A stretch of DNA of 64,000 bases, taken from positions 2,356,029-2,420,028 of the forward strand of contig NC_030988.1 of assembly GCF_000149955.1 (NCBI RefSeq), given 5' to 3'. Under the pieces are notes generated by a model. The model worked only from the letters and a program-made list of their open reading frames with translations, was not told the DNA's origin and searched no databases. Below, one piece after another: positions 43,509 through 53,487 of this stretch (position 1 is the stretch's first letter; the number at the start of each line of letters is the position of its first letter). The position numbers and the translations under genes are program-made. This DNA comes from Fusarium oxysporum f. sp. lycopersici 4287 (lineage: Eukaryota > Ascomycota > Sordariomycetes > Hypocreales > Nectriaceae).

Positions 43509-46448
43509 GGGCGCCAATAGGTGCGCACCTGGATGCGCACGTAAGTGTCACGTGTTGCGCACCCGGTGCGTCTGTAAGGGAGTTATGTAAGCCCAACACC
43601 CTTGTATGCCAGCCAGCCTATTGTATTTTATTGTATTGCTTCTAATCTCTAGATGACGAACTGCTCTGCTATACAGATTTTTTCTCACGGTGCCATAATT
43701 GGGATATAAGTAATGTAGGCGTTAATAATAATCTAAGCAGTAACTATGATACAGTCTTCAGCCAGTTTATCGTTCGAGTACAGAGCTTGTTGGTCGATCA
43801 TGTCCTGCTCAACCCTCTTCCAAATCTCCTTCATGCCTGTTCGCCTGTTCGCCAGAGGGTTGTCGCCCATCTCCTGGGCGACTTGCCTCTCCACACGTTC
43901 ATCTTCTACCCTGGTCCAATCCAAGTACGCCATCATCTCCTCCTTAGTCCACTCCCGTCCAGGTATCGTTGATGTGCATCGCTTACCCATCTGCTTATAA
44001 TCCAAACACCAGCTGTAACTTGTCTTATCGTAGCGTTGAGGGAGGCCCATTGCCTTTCGATATTCCTGGTTAGTCTTTAAGCTACCTCGAGGCAGCTTGT
44101 TATACCATGCCATCCGTGCTGCAATATATCGATCATATATAGCACGAGGGTCATCATAGCGTATGTCTGGCCCAGACGCTGGTACCGATGGCGGCATATC
44201 TGGTGGTGGAGGTACATCCGCTGATGAGGATGGCAGTGCTATTATATCTGGCGGGGACGGCACCATCTCTTGATCACATAGTGCCGCTGGCGGCGCTACC
44301 TGCTGCTGTGGCAAAATTGAGCATAAGGATGGATCGGGAACTGGCTGTTGAGCCGAACTTGGTGTAGTCGATGGCGGCAGCGTATTTGGGGGCGCTGTAG
44401 AAGCTGAGGGAGATACAAGATGCGCATATCGCAATGGGCATGCCTTTGAGCTCATCCTGTGGCCCTGTGTATGACATCTTGAACATTTGGGGTTGGCTCT
44501 CGTCTGTGATGCTTGTTCGACGATCTCAAATGCACATGGCTCGCGCTGAGTGCTAGTCTTCGGCAATGTTGACGTAGCTGGCACCTGATCGAACTGACGG
44601 CGGGGCTCTATGAGCAATTGAGGGTTTCCTTCTCGTTGAAGATGCCAATGCGTATGGAAGTGGTGTAGTTGAAGCGGCTGGGCTTGTTGTAGAAGAGGCT
44701 CAATTGTGTGAGCGCAAGGGAGCCCAAGCGTTGCTGAGAAGACTCCTGTGCAGGCAGGGAGTCTGTCCTGTTGGAGCCGCTTTCTCTGCGCCTCAACCTT
44801 CCGCAATGCCTCGTGAGATACCCAGCCTCGTATGATGCTGTATAGACTCCCTGAGAGTTCTATGGGTGTTCGGATTTGCTGCTTCGCCTGGTTTGCTCGG
44901 AGCTCAGCTACTTGGTTAAGTATCGCCAGCTTGATAGCCCTCCAGGCCTCAAAGAGATCTAGCTGGGAAGTATCAAGGTACACCTTGATGAGCTGATGAA
45001 TACCCTCGCCTCGAGATGTAACCACATTCTCAAAGTGAAGATACCGATCAACCCAAGCTTTCACGAGCTTTGTTTTGTAGAGGTCAAGCCATGTTTCGAT
45101 GATGTAGGCGACCTCCCGGGCGTGAGCTGAAGCATAGCGCTCTTTGAGCTGCTGAAGCCTGTCTTCAAATGTCTCCTCATTTGCCGATGCCACGAGCTCA
45201 TGCCATCTTCCGTAGAAGTCCTTCCACTCTTGGTGGCCTTGAGGCTTTTGAGCCGCATCGTTATGACGCATAAAGCTTGGCTGGCAGTAACGCAGGACTG
45301 CCTTGTTGGCATGCCAAAGGCATAGAAGCGATACTGCAGCCGGGAAACAATGAGATACCGCATTCATGCAGGCCAGACAGCGGTCTGTAAGGATCACAGA
45401 TGGCAGCCTTGCGCTACAGGCTTCGTACATTGAACGTAGCCGATCTAACGCCCAGATGTAGTCCTTCTCCTCCTCGCCGCTGAGGAAGGCGAAGGCGATG
45501 CAGAATGATCGTTGACAGGCATCAACACCGACGATATCGAGAAGAGGCATCCTATACTTGTTTGTCTTATATGTGCAGTCCAATATAAGTATATCCGGGT
45601 ATGACTTAAGGTATGTTAGCGACTCTGGGTGGGCAAACAACACAGCTGTAACCCGACCATCCTCGTCGAAGCGTATTCGACTCCAGAAACCCTCAGCCTC
45701 AAGCTCATTAGCAAGAGCTTGGATTGTGCTCTGGCCCTTCTTCTGGTCTCGTTTGCCTTGTGCAATGCAGTTGTAGATGTCTTGCTGGGTGGCATGAGAC
45801 TCTGTGTTCTGACGTAGGTAGGACCTGATCTCTTTCGGTGCTACACCAGCGTTTGCAAGGTTGTTAATAGTTGACCTATCTGCATTGGATAGTTGACGAT
45901 GGACTGGATGTGCAGACATGCTTGTGCTTGGCTCGTGGTTGTGATGGGCAAACTCGCTGCCAGGACGGTGTGTAAGGCGCCACGTTGTCTTATCCAAGGC
46001 CTCCTTCGCAAGGACTGAGAATTGACACCCTGTACGCCGTGTTGTAGTTGACCGTTGCCGTACGCCCGAGGCCTTTGGAGGTGCTCCTCCACGGTCACAG
46101 CTGAAGAAAACAATTCGTCTGCCGCTCTCTGTTTTCTTCGACTTCCCAGTGACAAACGCATAGCCCCTGGGAGCTGCCCATGCATTGATCGCGGCGTGTA
46201 GGGCTTCCCGAGAGCCATACTCGCGTTCAGGAGGCAGGCAGTCATCAGAAAATTGACGAGTAGCTGTAACTGGATTCATTCTAGGAGAGATGATTTGAGT
46301 AGATCGTTGCGCGGCGAAGTGAGGCTCTTTATCAACGGGAAAGGGGTAGCTACAAGGGTGTTGGGCTTACATAACTCCCTTACAGACGCACCGGGTGCGC
46401 AACACGTGACACTTACGTGCGCATCCAGGTGCGCACCTATTGACGCCC
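43509..46448 (-). mobile_element. Structurally complete Hop-like MULE transposon (2940 bp)
   Basis: 98-bp terminal inverted repeats (43509-43606 and 46351-46448) identical except at position 6; the outer end reads GGGCGCCAATAGGTGCGCAC. They are followed inward by one uninterrupted transposase gene on the minus strand. A perfect 9-bp direct duplication GTCAGCTTG flanks the element, the size expected for Mutator-like elements. All signs point to recent insertion and potential autonomy. Confidence 0.95.
43733..46279 (-). CDS. MULE transposase with FAR1-type DNA-binding domain (848 aa, intact)
   Basis: One open frame without introns. Residues ~20-118 form a FAR1/WRKY-GCM1-type zinc-binding domain (GSREALHAAINAWAAPRGYA, CQFSV, H-x-H at 112-114). 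Residues ~225-330 form the MULE catalytic domain: ILDCTYKTNKYRMPLLD (Asp234), VILTDRCLACMNAV (Asp299), then CLWHANKAVL. A candidate third acidic residue is Glu425 in VTSRGEGIHQ. A SWIM-like C-x-G...LGLPCAH lies at 510-523 and a zinc knuckle CSRCHTQGHRMSSKAC at 599-614. A Pro/Ser-rich linker leads to a C-terminal region that the relic at 8.5-8.7 kb shares. The protein cuts and inserts the element in the nucleus. The length fits active fungal Hop-like elements. No damage seen. Confidence 0.93.
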   Translation of the reverse strand: MNPVTATRQFSDDCLPPEREYGSREALHAAINAWAAPRGYAFVTGKSKKTESGRRIVFFSCDRGGAPPKASGVRQRSTTTRRTGCQFSVLAKEALDKTTWRLTHRPGSEFAHHNHEPSTSMSAHPVHRQLSNADRSTINNLANAGVAPKEIRSYLRQNTESHATQQDIYNCIAQGKRDQKKGQSTIQALANELEAEGFWSRIRFDEDGRVTAVLFAHPESLTYLKSYPDILILDCTYKTNKYRMPLLDIVGVDACQRSFCIAFAFLSGEEEKDYIWALDRLRSMYEACSARLPSVILTDRCLACMNAVSHCFPAAVSLLCLWHANKAVLRYCQPSFMRHNDAAQKPQGHQEWKDFYGRWHELVASANEETFEDRLQQLKERYASAHAREVAYIIETWLDLYKTKLVKAWVDRYLHFENVVTSRGEGIHQLIKVYLDTSQLDLFEAWRAIKLAILNQVAELRANQAKQQIRTPIELSGSLYSIIRGWVSHEALRKVEAQRKRLQQDRLPACTGVFSATLGLPCAHTIEPLLQQAQPLQLHHFHTHWHLQREGNPQLLIEPRRQFDQVPATSTLPKTSTQREPCAFEIVEQASQTRANPKCSRCHTQGHRMSSKACPLRYAHLVSPSASTAPPNTLPPSTTPSSAQQPVPDPSLCSILPQQQVAPPAALCDQEMVPSPPDIIALPSSSADVPPPPDMPPSVPASGPDIRYDDPRAIYDRYIAARMAWYNKLPRGSLKTNQEYRKAMGLPQRYDKTSYSWCLDYKQMGKRCTSTIPGREWTKEEMMAYLDWTRVEDERVERQVAQEMGDNPLANRRTGMKEIWKRVEQDMIDQQALYSNDKLAEDCIIVTA

Positions 46449-46457
46449 GTCAGCTTG
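46449..46457. repeat. Right 9-bp target-site duplication of the MULE
   Basis: GTCAGCTTG, direct copy of 43500-43508. Confidence 0.92.
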
Positions 46458-46865
46458 CCGGTAGGCGATTACAAATTTGCGTCTGCGTAAACATCATCCG
46501 ACGACGCCATCTTAAATCTCGAACTTAGGCCACAACGGTTACTGATCTGGTGCGCGCTTGGGCATGTCTTAATAAGGGAGCTTCTCTTGATCTGGTCGTG
46601 GCGGGATTGGCGTCGCAGGCTCTGGTTTATTACAATTATTGACCCATGTCAATTTTCCCTGGAGCCACGTATAGAATGGCAAGGCACATATGTAACACCC
46701 TGCATTGCTAGTGTTGGTCGCCCTGGCCCGGCCCTTGCTCTCAATTTTGTGGTTTCAAGTCGAGTATTAACTTACATATATAATAGGCATGTGGGTACGA
46801 AACAGCCTTTATCATGGCGCAATTGGCATTTGTGCGTTTGTAGATTTGTGACAACCTTCGACACA

Positions 46866-47723
46866 ATGTTGTCACCGCTCAGGACGCTCATTCTACCCCT
46901 GGCTTTGGCACGCCTGTCTATCGCGTGGGACACGACCTACTATGTCGTCGTTCGTTCCATCACGACAGAAATCGTGCCTGATTATAACCAGACCGAGACT
47001 GTTGAGCTCACGGCGCCTCTCACCGTCTCCCCCGTGACCGAGCGGACCATCAGCCGCACCGACTACTTCGTGGCTACCGAAAATGGTGACGGACGCGCCG
47101 TGGTTGATGTCACTACCATCGAGGTCCGCCTTCCGACGTCTGCCGCCCTCCCTACCTCAACCTCTGGCTCCTCGGCCCCAAGAACAGAACCCTCTATCGA
47201 GACGCACTACTACGCCAAGGCGGTAGTATCCAATCCATCCAGCTGCACCAAGACCAAGTTTACTTACACCGATTCGATCGGCGTCAGTCTGCCAGACTCC
47301 TTGACGGACCAGGCAACAGACTCGAGTCTGGTCGAGCTTGTCACGACTTATGTCTCTACTATCAGCACCAACCTGGGCGGACAGGCCGTCACAACATCTC
47401 GATGCGACGTGTATTTCAACGCCGAAGCTGTTCCGGTCGGTTACCCTGACATTGGCATCGATGGTGAGTCGCTGCTCTCCGAATGCGTGGATCCGCGGCG
47501 AAGTCACTGCACCGAAGACGGGGAGAACGACGTCGCTACGGGTGCTGGTGGCTGCAAGGGGCCCTATCCTCCTACGGAAGCCTTGGACGGAGGGCCGTCC
47601 TCCACCGGGGAGGATTCCCCAGGTGCGACGGAGGCTGATGGAGCAGGAAGCTGCAGGAACCAGCGGGTAGGGATGGGGGTGATACTCTCCTGTTGTGTTA
47701 TCCTTTCGTTTGTCCTTATCTAG
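46866..47723 (+). CDS. Putative secreted GPI-anchored protein (285 aa)
   Basis: From Met 46866 the product starts with a signal peptide (MLSPLRTLILPLALARLSIA). The middle is Thr/Ser-rich with N-glycosylation-type sites (NQTET) and a few Cys residues (CTKTKFTYTDS, SRCDVYF, SECVDPRRSHC). After a Gly/Ser/Asp-rich stretch comes a hydrophobic C-terminus (VGMGVILSCCVILSFVLI), as in GPI anchor signals, with plausible anchor residues in the DGAGS segment. A longer in-frame extension upstream to 46587 lacks a signal peptide and is less likely. It probably sits on the cell surface; function unknown. Its start is 418 bases from the right end of the MULE. Confidence 0.78.
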   Translation: MLSPLRTLILPLALARLSIAWDTTYYVVVRSITTEIVPDYNQTETVELTAPLTVSPVTERTISRTDYFVATENGDGRAVVDVTTIEVRLPTSAALPTSTSGSSAPRTEPSIETHYYAKAVVSNPSSCTKTKFTYTDSIGVSLPDSLTDQATDSSLVELVTTYVSTISTNLGGQAVTTSRCDVYFNAEAVPVGYPDIGIDGESLLSECVDPRRSHCTEDGENDVATGAGGCKGPYPPTEALDGGPSSTGEDSPGATEADGAGSCRNQRVGMGVILSCCVILSFVLI

Positions 47724-48301
47724 GCATGGTGTGCTCTTAAGCGAGAATAGTTACCACTTTGCAAGCCAACATTATGTCGGCGTTGCTATAACTGTATAGA
47801 GGTGACCTAGGAGTGAGTTTCCTCGCCTTTTTCTTTTTCGTTTGTTTCTTTTTGTATGCTTTATGCTTTCGATCGTTCGCTCGGCCTATCGCATCTTGCT
47901 TTCTTGCGCCTCTTTCTTCCTGTCGTGTCTTCACGCCGGATGTTTCGGTACAGCTTGAACCATCATTGGATTGTTTTATATGTCATTCCTTGTGCCGGTC
48001 GTATCGTTCGAATACATGGGCAATGAGAACTGCGTATTACAAAATGGACAAACCGTGAGGCTGCTCCAACTCTTAGAGTTGTCGCAAGATAGAACGCACG
48101 ACGATACTCCTGGAGGCTGAGAGGATGCTTGGATGTGTTAGCAAAGGCGTCATCCTAGCCTAGACGTTTCATCCAAGTGGAAATATCACGCAGATGATGG
48201 GCCAGCTCACTGCCACTGGCAATTCGAGCAGAATTTATTACGAGCCCTCCTCCAACTGACCAAGGCTTCATCGCGAACTTCAGTAGCTTGAGTAGGTGCA
48301 A
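47724..48301. other. 3' region of the GPI-protein gene, no gene seen
   Basis: Contains a T-rich stretch (about 47813-47860). Short frames have skewed composition and no motifs. Confidence 0.4.
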
Positions 48302-48373
48302 TTGTTAAGATTGGTGTAATTAGGGCTACTTTCTTAACATCTGCATGCCAATAAAGTAAGATGACAAAGGAAA
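48302..48373 (+). repeat. Dispersed direct repeat, copy 2
   Basis: Matches 11917-11985: GGTGTAATTAGGGCTACTTT, then CATCTGCATGCC and AAGTAAGATGACAAAGGAA. Confidence 0.55.
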
Positions 48374-48719
48374 GCGTCTTGACCATTGCGCGAGGTCTGT
48401 CATCCCGCCCCGCTCCTGGGTAGGTATAGCCCAGTCCCCCAGTAGCGCCCTGTACAAAAGCTTCACCTGGCAACTATGACGCGCTAAGGCTTCTTTCTTC
48501 GACCTTACAGCCAAACCGTTTCCGTTAAAATGCATAATCGGACTCTCTCCTGGATCTGAGACTGACTTGTTTGCAAGTGAGGCAAGCGGCTTTTACAATT
48601 TTCAATGTAGCAAGCGGGAAATTTCTTCACTGGTTCAAGTTTCCACTGAGACACTGTTCCCGCCGCTATTAAGATTGTCGATCTTCGAGACTGCAATGCT
48701 GGCTATGGCATAAGCTTGT

Positions 48720-49056
48720 CTATTCTCCCTTAGAGGAAATCTATATAAATTTAAATTAAGGATATACTGAACTATAACTTATTCCTTTAGATAGCTCAGT
48801 TTCTATAACTTTAGAACTTAATTGCTATATATAGAGATACTGTTATATTAAGTATAGAGGGTTAAGAAGTTAACATTATAGACCTTTACAGCTTATTACA
48901 GATTTAATTTTAGGTTTGCCCAATATGCCTGAAGTGTAAGAAGGATTTAAGCCTCTTTATTAAATTGAGACATAATATTTAGTTAAGAATCAATTAATTA
49001 GATAGTTAGATGTAAGGTTAAGGGATTTTTAATCAGCATGCTTATTGTGTACGTTA
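48720..49056 (-). pseudogene. AT-rich 5' fragment of a pogo-like element
   Basis: Read on the minus strand it begins with the family end (TAACGTACACAATAAGCATG at 49056). It then follows element 3 almost base for base through the leader and the first ~40 codons, with C and G replaced by T and A at most differences. It fades by about 48720. A RIP-mutated, truncated fourth copy. Confidence 0.65.
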
Positions 49057-49058
49057 AG

Positions 49059-49374
49059 CTATAAACTATTTACCTTTGCAAAAACAAGTCCATTAATCCC
49101 CCTTGCACTATCCCAGTCCTGCCTCCTTTGCTCTTCACTCTGATAGCACCTTGCGTACTCCTCAGCACGGGGATCGGATGGCTCCACTTTTCGTTGCTTC
49201 TCAATCATCCTATCCCACACTTCACGAGCCATCATCTCGTCCCAAAATTCGTCGCTGCTATACGGCTCTGTCGGGCTGTCTGTAAACCCCATGTCTTGCG
49301 AAGGTTGATTGCTTGGAGGAGTATAAAGGAATTGGAAATCCGGTTCCCGCTTCCGTTTTAGTCTCTTCGCCGGT
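49059..49374 (-). pseudogene. C-terminal fragment of an unidentified protein next to a gap
   Basis: The minus strand encodes AKRLKRKREPDFQFLYTPPS, then DMGFTDSPTEPYSSDEFWDE and EEYARCYQSEEQRRQDWDSA before the stop. It is charged and helix-prone, with a basic start. The upstream part is lost in the assembly gap. Family not recognised. Confidence 0.35.
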
Positions 49375-49517
49375 NNNNNNNNNNNNNNNNNNNNNNNNNN
49401 NNNNNNNNNNNNNNNNNNNNNNNNNNNNNNNNNNNNNNNNNNNNNNNNNNNNNNNNNNNNNNNNNNNNNNNNNNNNNNNNNNNNNNNNNNNNNNNNNNNN
49501 NNNNNNNNNNNNNNNNN
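49375..49517. other. Assembly gap (143 N) followed by poly-G
   Basis: Run of N ending at 49517, then TTT and an uninterrupted run of about 19 G. The homopolymer probably caused or marks the gap. Confidence 0.97.
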
Positions 49518-49796
49518 TTTGGGGGGGGGGGGGGGGGGGCGTACCGGAAGAGGGTAGGGTTAAGACGGCCGCAAAAGATGCGTTGTTCATAGCTTGATAC
49601 TACATGGCGTCACAGTTATCAGGATGAAGATCTAAAAGATGCTGCTGGACTTTGTGTGCTTCTTACATATCTTCGAATTTCCAAGGTACAGACAAGGATT
49701 CATTGCGAAGTTGACGCGTTGTCCGTGTAATCTCAACTCTGCTTCCATTACCAGCAGACGAATACCTGCCGCCTGCTGTGAGAGATCTTGTGTTGT

Positions 49797-52207
49797 CTAG
49801 CTCCCCATTATGTATCCAAGGACGTTAGAAGACGCTATATTTGAGATCTTGGCTTTCGTGAGAACTTCGCTGGGAACGGGGTGAAGGATATACGTCTTCC
49901 ACTCCTGCCAGGCAGTGGACACTAATCCGTAGGAGTGCTCGTTCCCAGTTGCATTGAGAACAACTGTGCCCGATGGAATTCCATTGAAGAAGCCTTGGGT
50001 GAACGAAAGATCGAGGTCGTTTACCTTGCTGGAATCAGAGGTCTATAGCGCAAATCAGCTCTAGAAAAACTACCCATCGCCTCCGATGCAAAATAGGACG
50101 TACCTCTTCTGACCGAATCAGATCCCAGACTGGAAGAATAGATTTTGGCTGACTATGCAAAATCGCTTTCTGCCGGTGAATAATCGGATCGGAGGATTGC
50201 TTACCGCCCAAGAGATTTTCTTTCAGCATGTCGAAGTATTCCCTGTATGTCATTCCACATCTGTAAGATCTTGATCTCTCGAAATGGCCATAAGGAATCA
50301 CTGGGACTGCCAATTTGATTGTCGGGCTTGCTCCATTGTTGTCCTCTGTCCCGAATCCGTCGCTGACAGCGTACTGCATTCTCAATTTCTCCATGTCCAG
50401 GTCCTGTTGAATATTTCCCTTGTATCCGTACGATAGTTCTCTCGGATAGGAACATGTTCCGTGCTGGCAGGTAGATGGCCGGTTCCCGTCCGTGCCATCC
50501 TTCTGCGGGAATTTCAAAGCCATCCAACTTGGATCTCCGATGCCGCTAACATTCAAGAATCGATATACGTAGGTATAGGGTTCTCTGATGTCCTAGATTG
50601 CAAAGTCAGAAATTGTCCCGCGGTTCTTCAGCCATGTGGTGTTCGGAACATGCCAAGGTAGCCTCGATCAACTCTTCCTTGAAGATCCAAAAAACATGCG
50701 ACTTCCCATACATATCGTCCTTGCAAACTTCTTCATGCGGTAAAGAGTCCTGAAAATCAGGATGCCGGTTCCTTTGACACATCGGGTGATGCGACTGCGA
50801 ATCCAACCCCAGAAGAATTCTCCAGTCTTTCATCATTTCAAGTTTTTGCAAGAGATGCCATATCTCCGAACGCTTCACCCGCTGTGTAATGTCGTGCAGT
50901 CCTTGTGAATCACTGCGTCCACTCCAATCATGCAGATACTTGTCTGATATCTCAAGTTGAAGGCCTGCCCCTGGCGTTGCTGTGACCTTGACTGGGGCTT
51001 TGGGGAAAAGATCCTTTGGGTATGCTGGGGACATTTCAATCTTTCCAATTGATATTGTGTACAGTCGGCTGTCTTCCCAGTAGTAATGTCTCCCCGGGGT
51101 TCCTTCCTGTGCCAGTAATGCCTGGACAGAACGGGTGGGAGCACGCCAACTTGAAAACTCCTCCCTGCTAGTCGATGAATCTGTGGGAATGACCCTACCG
51201 GGCACTGCCATAAACTCCTGGACAAGAACCTGAGCTTGATCGTACTTCCCATTTGCGAGACAAAAATCTACCAGGTCGTAAATAAAGCCGTGTTCTTCTT
51301 GAGTAGCTAGAGGGCCGGGAACCTTCCTCATGAGTTGAACGAGATCTCTGAGGAGGGGTATAATAAAGGACATAGAAGTTTCATGCCTTTCGCTATAGAC
51401 GGCTTCGCGGTCGCGATATAGCTGCATCATGTCATCTACCACTTTGCTATCGTCGAGCTGGTGTGGCAAACCGACGTAGATAAAGCTATAGAATAATCGT
51501 AGCATCTCCCCATCTAGATCAGAGAGACCTTCGTTTCTGCTGTTCGGGAATGCACGAATGATAGCCTCTCTCTGCGTCCAAGTAATGTTCCATCCTGGGT
51601 CTGAGTCGATACCTGGTTTCCCCAGGCCATCGATCTGGCTCCGGAGAAAAGCAACAGCCAAGGAGTTCCGCAGTGAGACAGCAACATGGCTGTCAAAATT
51701 AGGGATGGCCTCTATTTGAGAGAGAAGTCTCGTCCCGTACTTCATGGTTTCAGTGATCATCAGATTGTTCTTGACACTGAGCCAATATACCGTGACGGTG
51801 ACAAATGCCTTCAGCAGTGCATGGCTATCAGTTGGAAGGTCCCGAGCCATTCCTTGCATGATCAGAAAAGCTGGATTGACGCAGTAGTTTCCACATGTGT
51901 CCCACAGATCCGGATACTTTACTGACCCGTATAACCTGGACAGAATCCAGATGACGGGGTGATTGTCGCAGCCGCCATGTGCAAACTTGAGGCTGGGAGC
52001 TCTGCGTTCGTTTTCTCTCTGCCACATGTGGCCGCATTCGATAATGGCTTCTTCGATGTGTCCCTGACCAGTAAGCTTGAGTACCATAGTTATGCTGTCT
52101 CTATCCATCGCCTGGTCAGCCTCGCTGAGGCTAGCATTATACCTGAGGTATCTGTCCCAAAAGGAATCGATTGTGGGCTGCCAATCAGCGATCAGCTGCG
52201 AAGCCAT
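49797..52207 (-). CDS. Large 3-exon protein of unknown function (~740 aa)
   Basis: Start Met 52207 (MASQLIADWQPTIDSFWDRY). Exon 1 runs to about 50712, exon 2 from about 50584 to 50104, exon 3 50042-49797; this model totals 2223 nt, an exact reading frame. Intron 2 is clear: GTACGT donor, CTATAG acceptor, joining LIRSEE to TSDSSKVNDLDLSF. Intron 1 is less certain (GTATGG donor, acceptor before AGAACCC); without it the frame ends at 50606. The N-terminal two thirds is helical (HPVIWILSRLYGSVKYPDLW, EAVYSERHETSMSFIIPLLR). The last part looks beta-rich (EPYTYVYRFLNVSGIGDPSW, GFFNGIPSGTVVLNATGNEH). No signal peptide, membrane segment or known motif seen. Expected to be intracellular; family unrecognised. 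Confidence 0.65.
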
Positions 52208-53166
52208 GATCAATAGCCAAGTAAATGCTGCCCGCTGTGTAGTCACTAGGTCGATTACAGAGACTGCTGGTAGATGTATATTGAGTCTAGTCTGAATATT
52301 GTAGCTCAGACTGTGGCGTTGATAAATGAACAACCCGCGATCACAGCAACGGCAATGCAGAGCGGGGAGGAAGATGGTGCAAGAAAGGGTCAATCCACTG
52401 AAGCAAGCAGTCAATTATAATCCAATTACATAAGCTTTGACAGACGTTTTGCGGGCAAAATGACGCCCAATGTCATTGAGGGAAGTGCTCAATGGAACTG
52501 TCTCGGGCGCTCGGATTCGCTGGTGGGTGAGACGCATGGTGTGCTCGTATTCGATCCACCATGAGCCTACCACATCTTGCCGTCATCTAGTGGATACGGG
52601 ACGTGGAGGTAAAGGTATATTAATACGTAATCGATCTTGAACCGCCGATATTATTGGTTAGCTCGATGATTCCACATGCTTGATCTTCGTCTATACACAC
52701 ATCGACACCAGTCTAAGTCAACCGCCGATTGCTAGCGGAAGTACTAGTTAGATTCTAATGTCCAGACAGCCTGTCAAATAGGCGGGCGTGTCTAGCGTTG
52801 GATAATCGATACGGGAAGTTCCGGGGCTGGTACAAAGTTTGGCTAACGGCCAGCGATGAACGAGTTAAGAATCGCAGTTCTACAGAGTAAGACGAGCTAA
52901 TTAAATACTATACAGCACCCCTCTTTTGCAACAAGAGTAATTGGATAGATATGCGCTGTGGCTGGCAGCTGACTATTTTCAATCTTAATTTTCAGCCTCA
53001 CTAACTAGGATCTTTATAAATAAGTAATTAATCCCTTCAATTGTGGAGGAGCTCCGGCTAGGTCACGAGAGAGTGGTGCAACCAATTAAAATGAGCTAAA
53101 TCATAGATACTTAGGATCCTACCTATTTTAGCCTATAATAGAAGTACTAGCAATCCCTTAAGTGAT
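52208..53166. other. Intergenic region, no gene seen
   Basis: Upstream of the 52207 start and before the LINE tail. No coding sequence or terminal repeat recognised; the region becomes AT-rich beyond 52860. Confidence 0.4.
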
Positions 53167-53487
53167 AAATTTGATTTGATTGATTGATTTGATTATATCC
53201 TACTCGGTTGTAATCATCTAAACGATTATGCCCGGATAACGGGGTCCGGCGAACAGCCGAAGCCTCACGGATCAGTATTGTTCCGCGGTGCCCCACTTCG
53301 CCAACGTCAAACATCGTTGGCCAGCTGTTCCCAAAATTCCCGCTTTTCTCTCTCTAACCACTATTTACATTTGCTGGCAGGCCCATGTACGCAGTGGTTT
53401 AATGCTAATGGATCCTTGATTCGAGGCTCTCTCGGGCTGTGAAGACCTCTCTTTCGCGACCGCGTACCTACAGTCTCCCCCCAGTGC

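Noticed and set aside
49518..49540. Poly-G run as a G-quadruplex or telomere signal
   Set aside because: An uninterrupted homopolymer at the edge of an N gap is most simply a sequencing/assembly artefact; no TTAGGG repeats are present.
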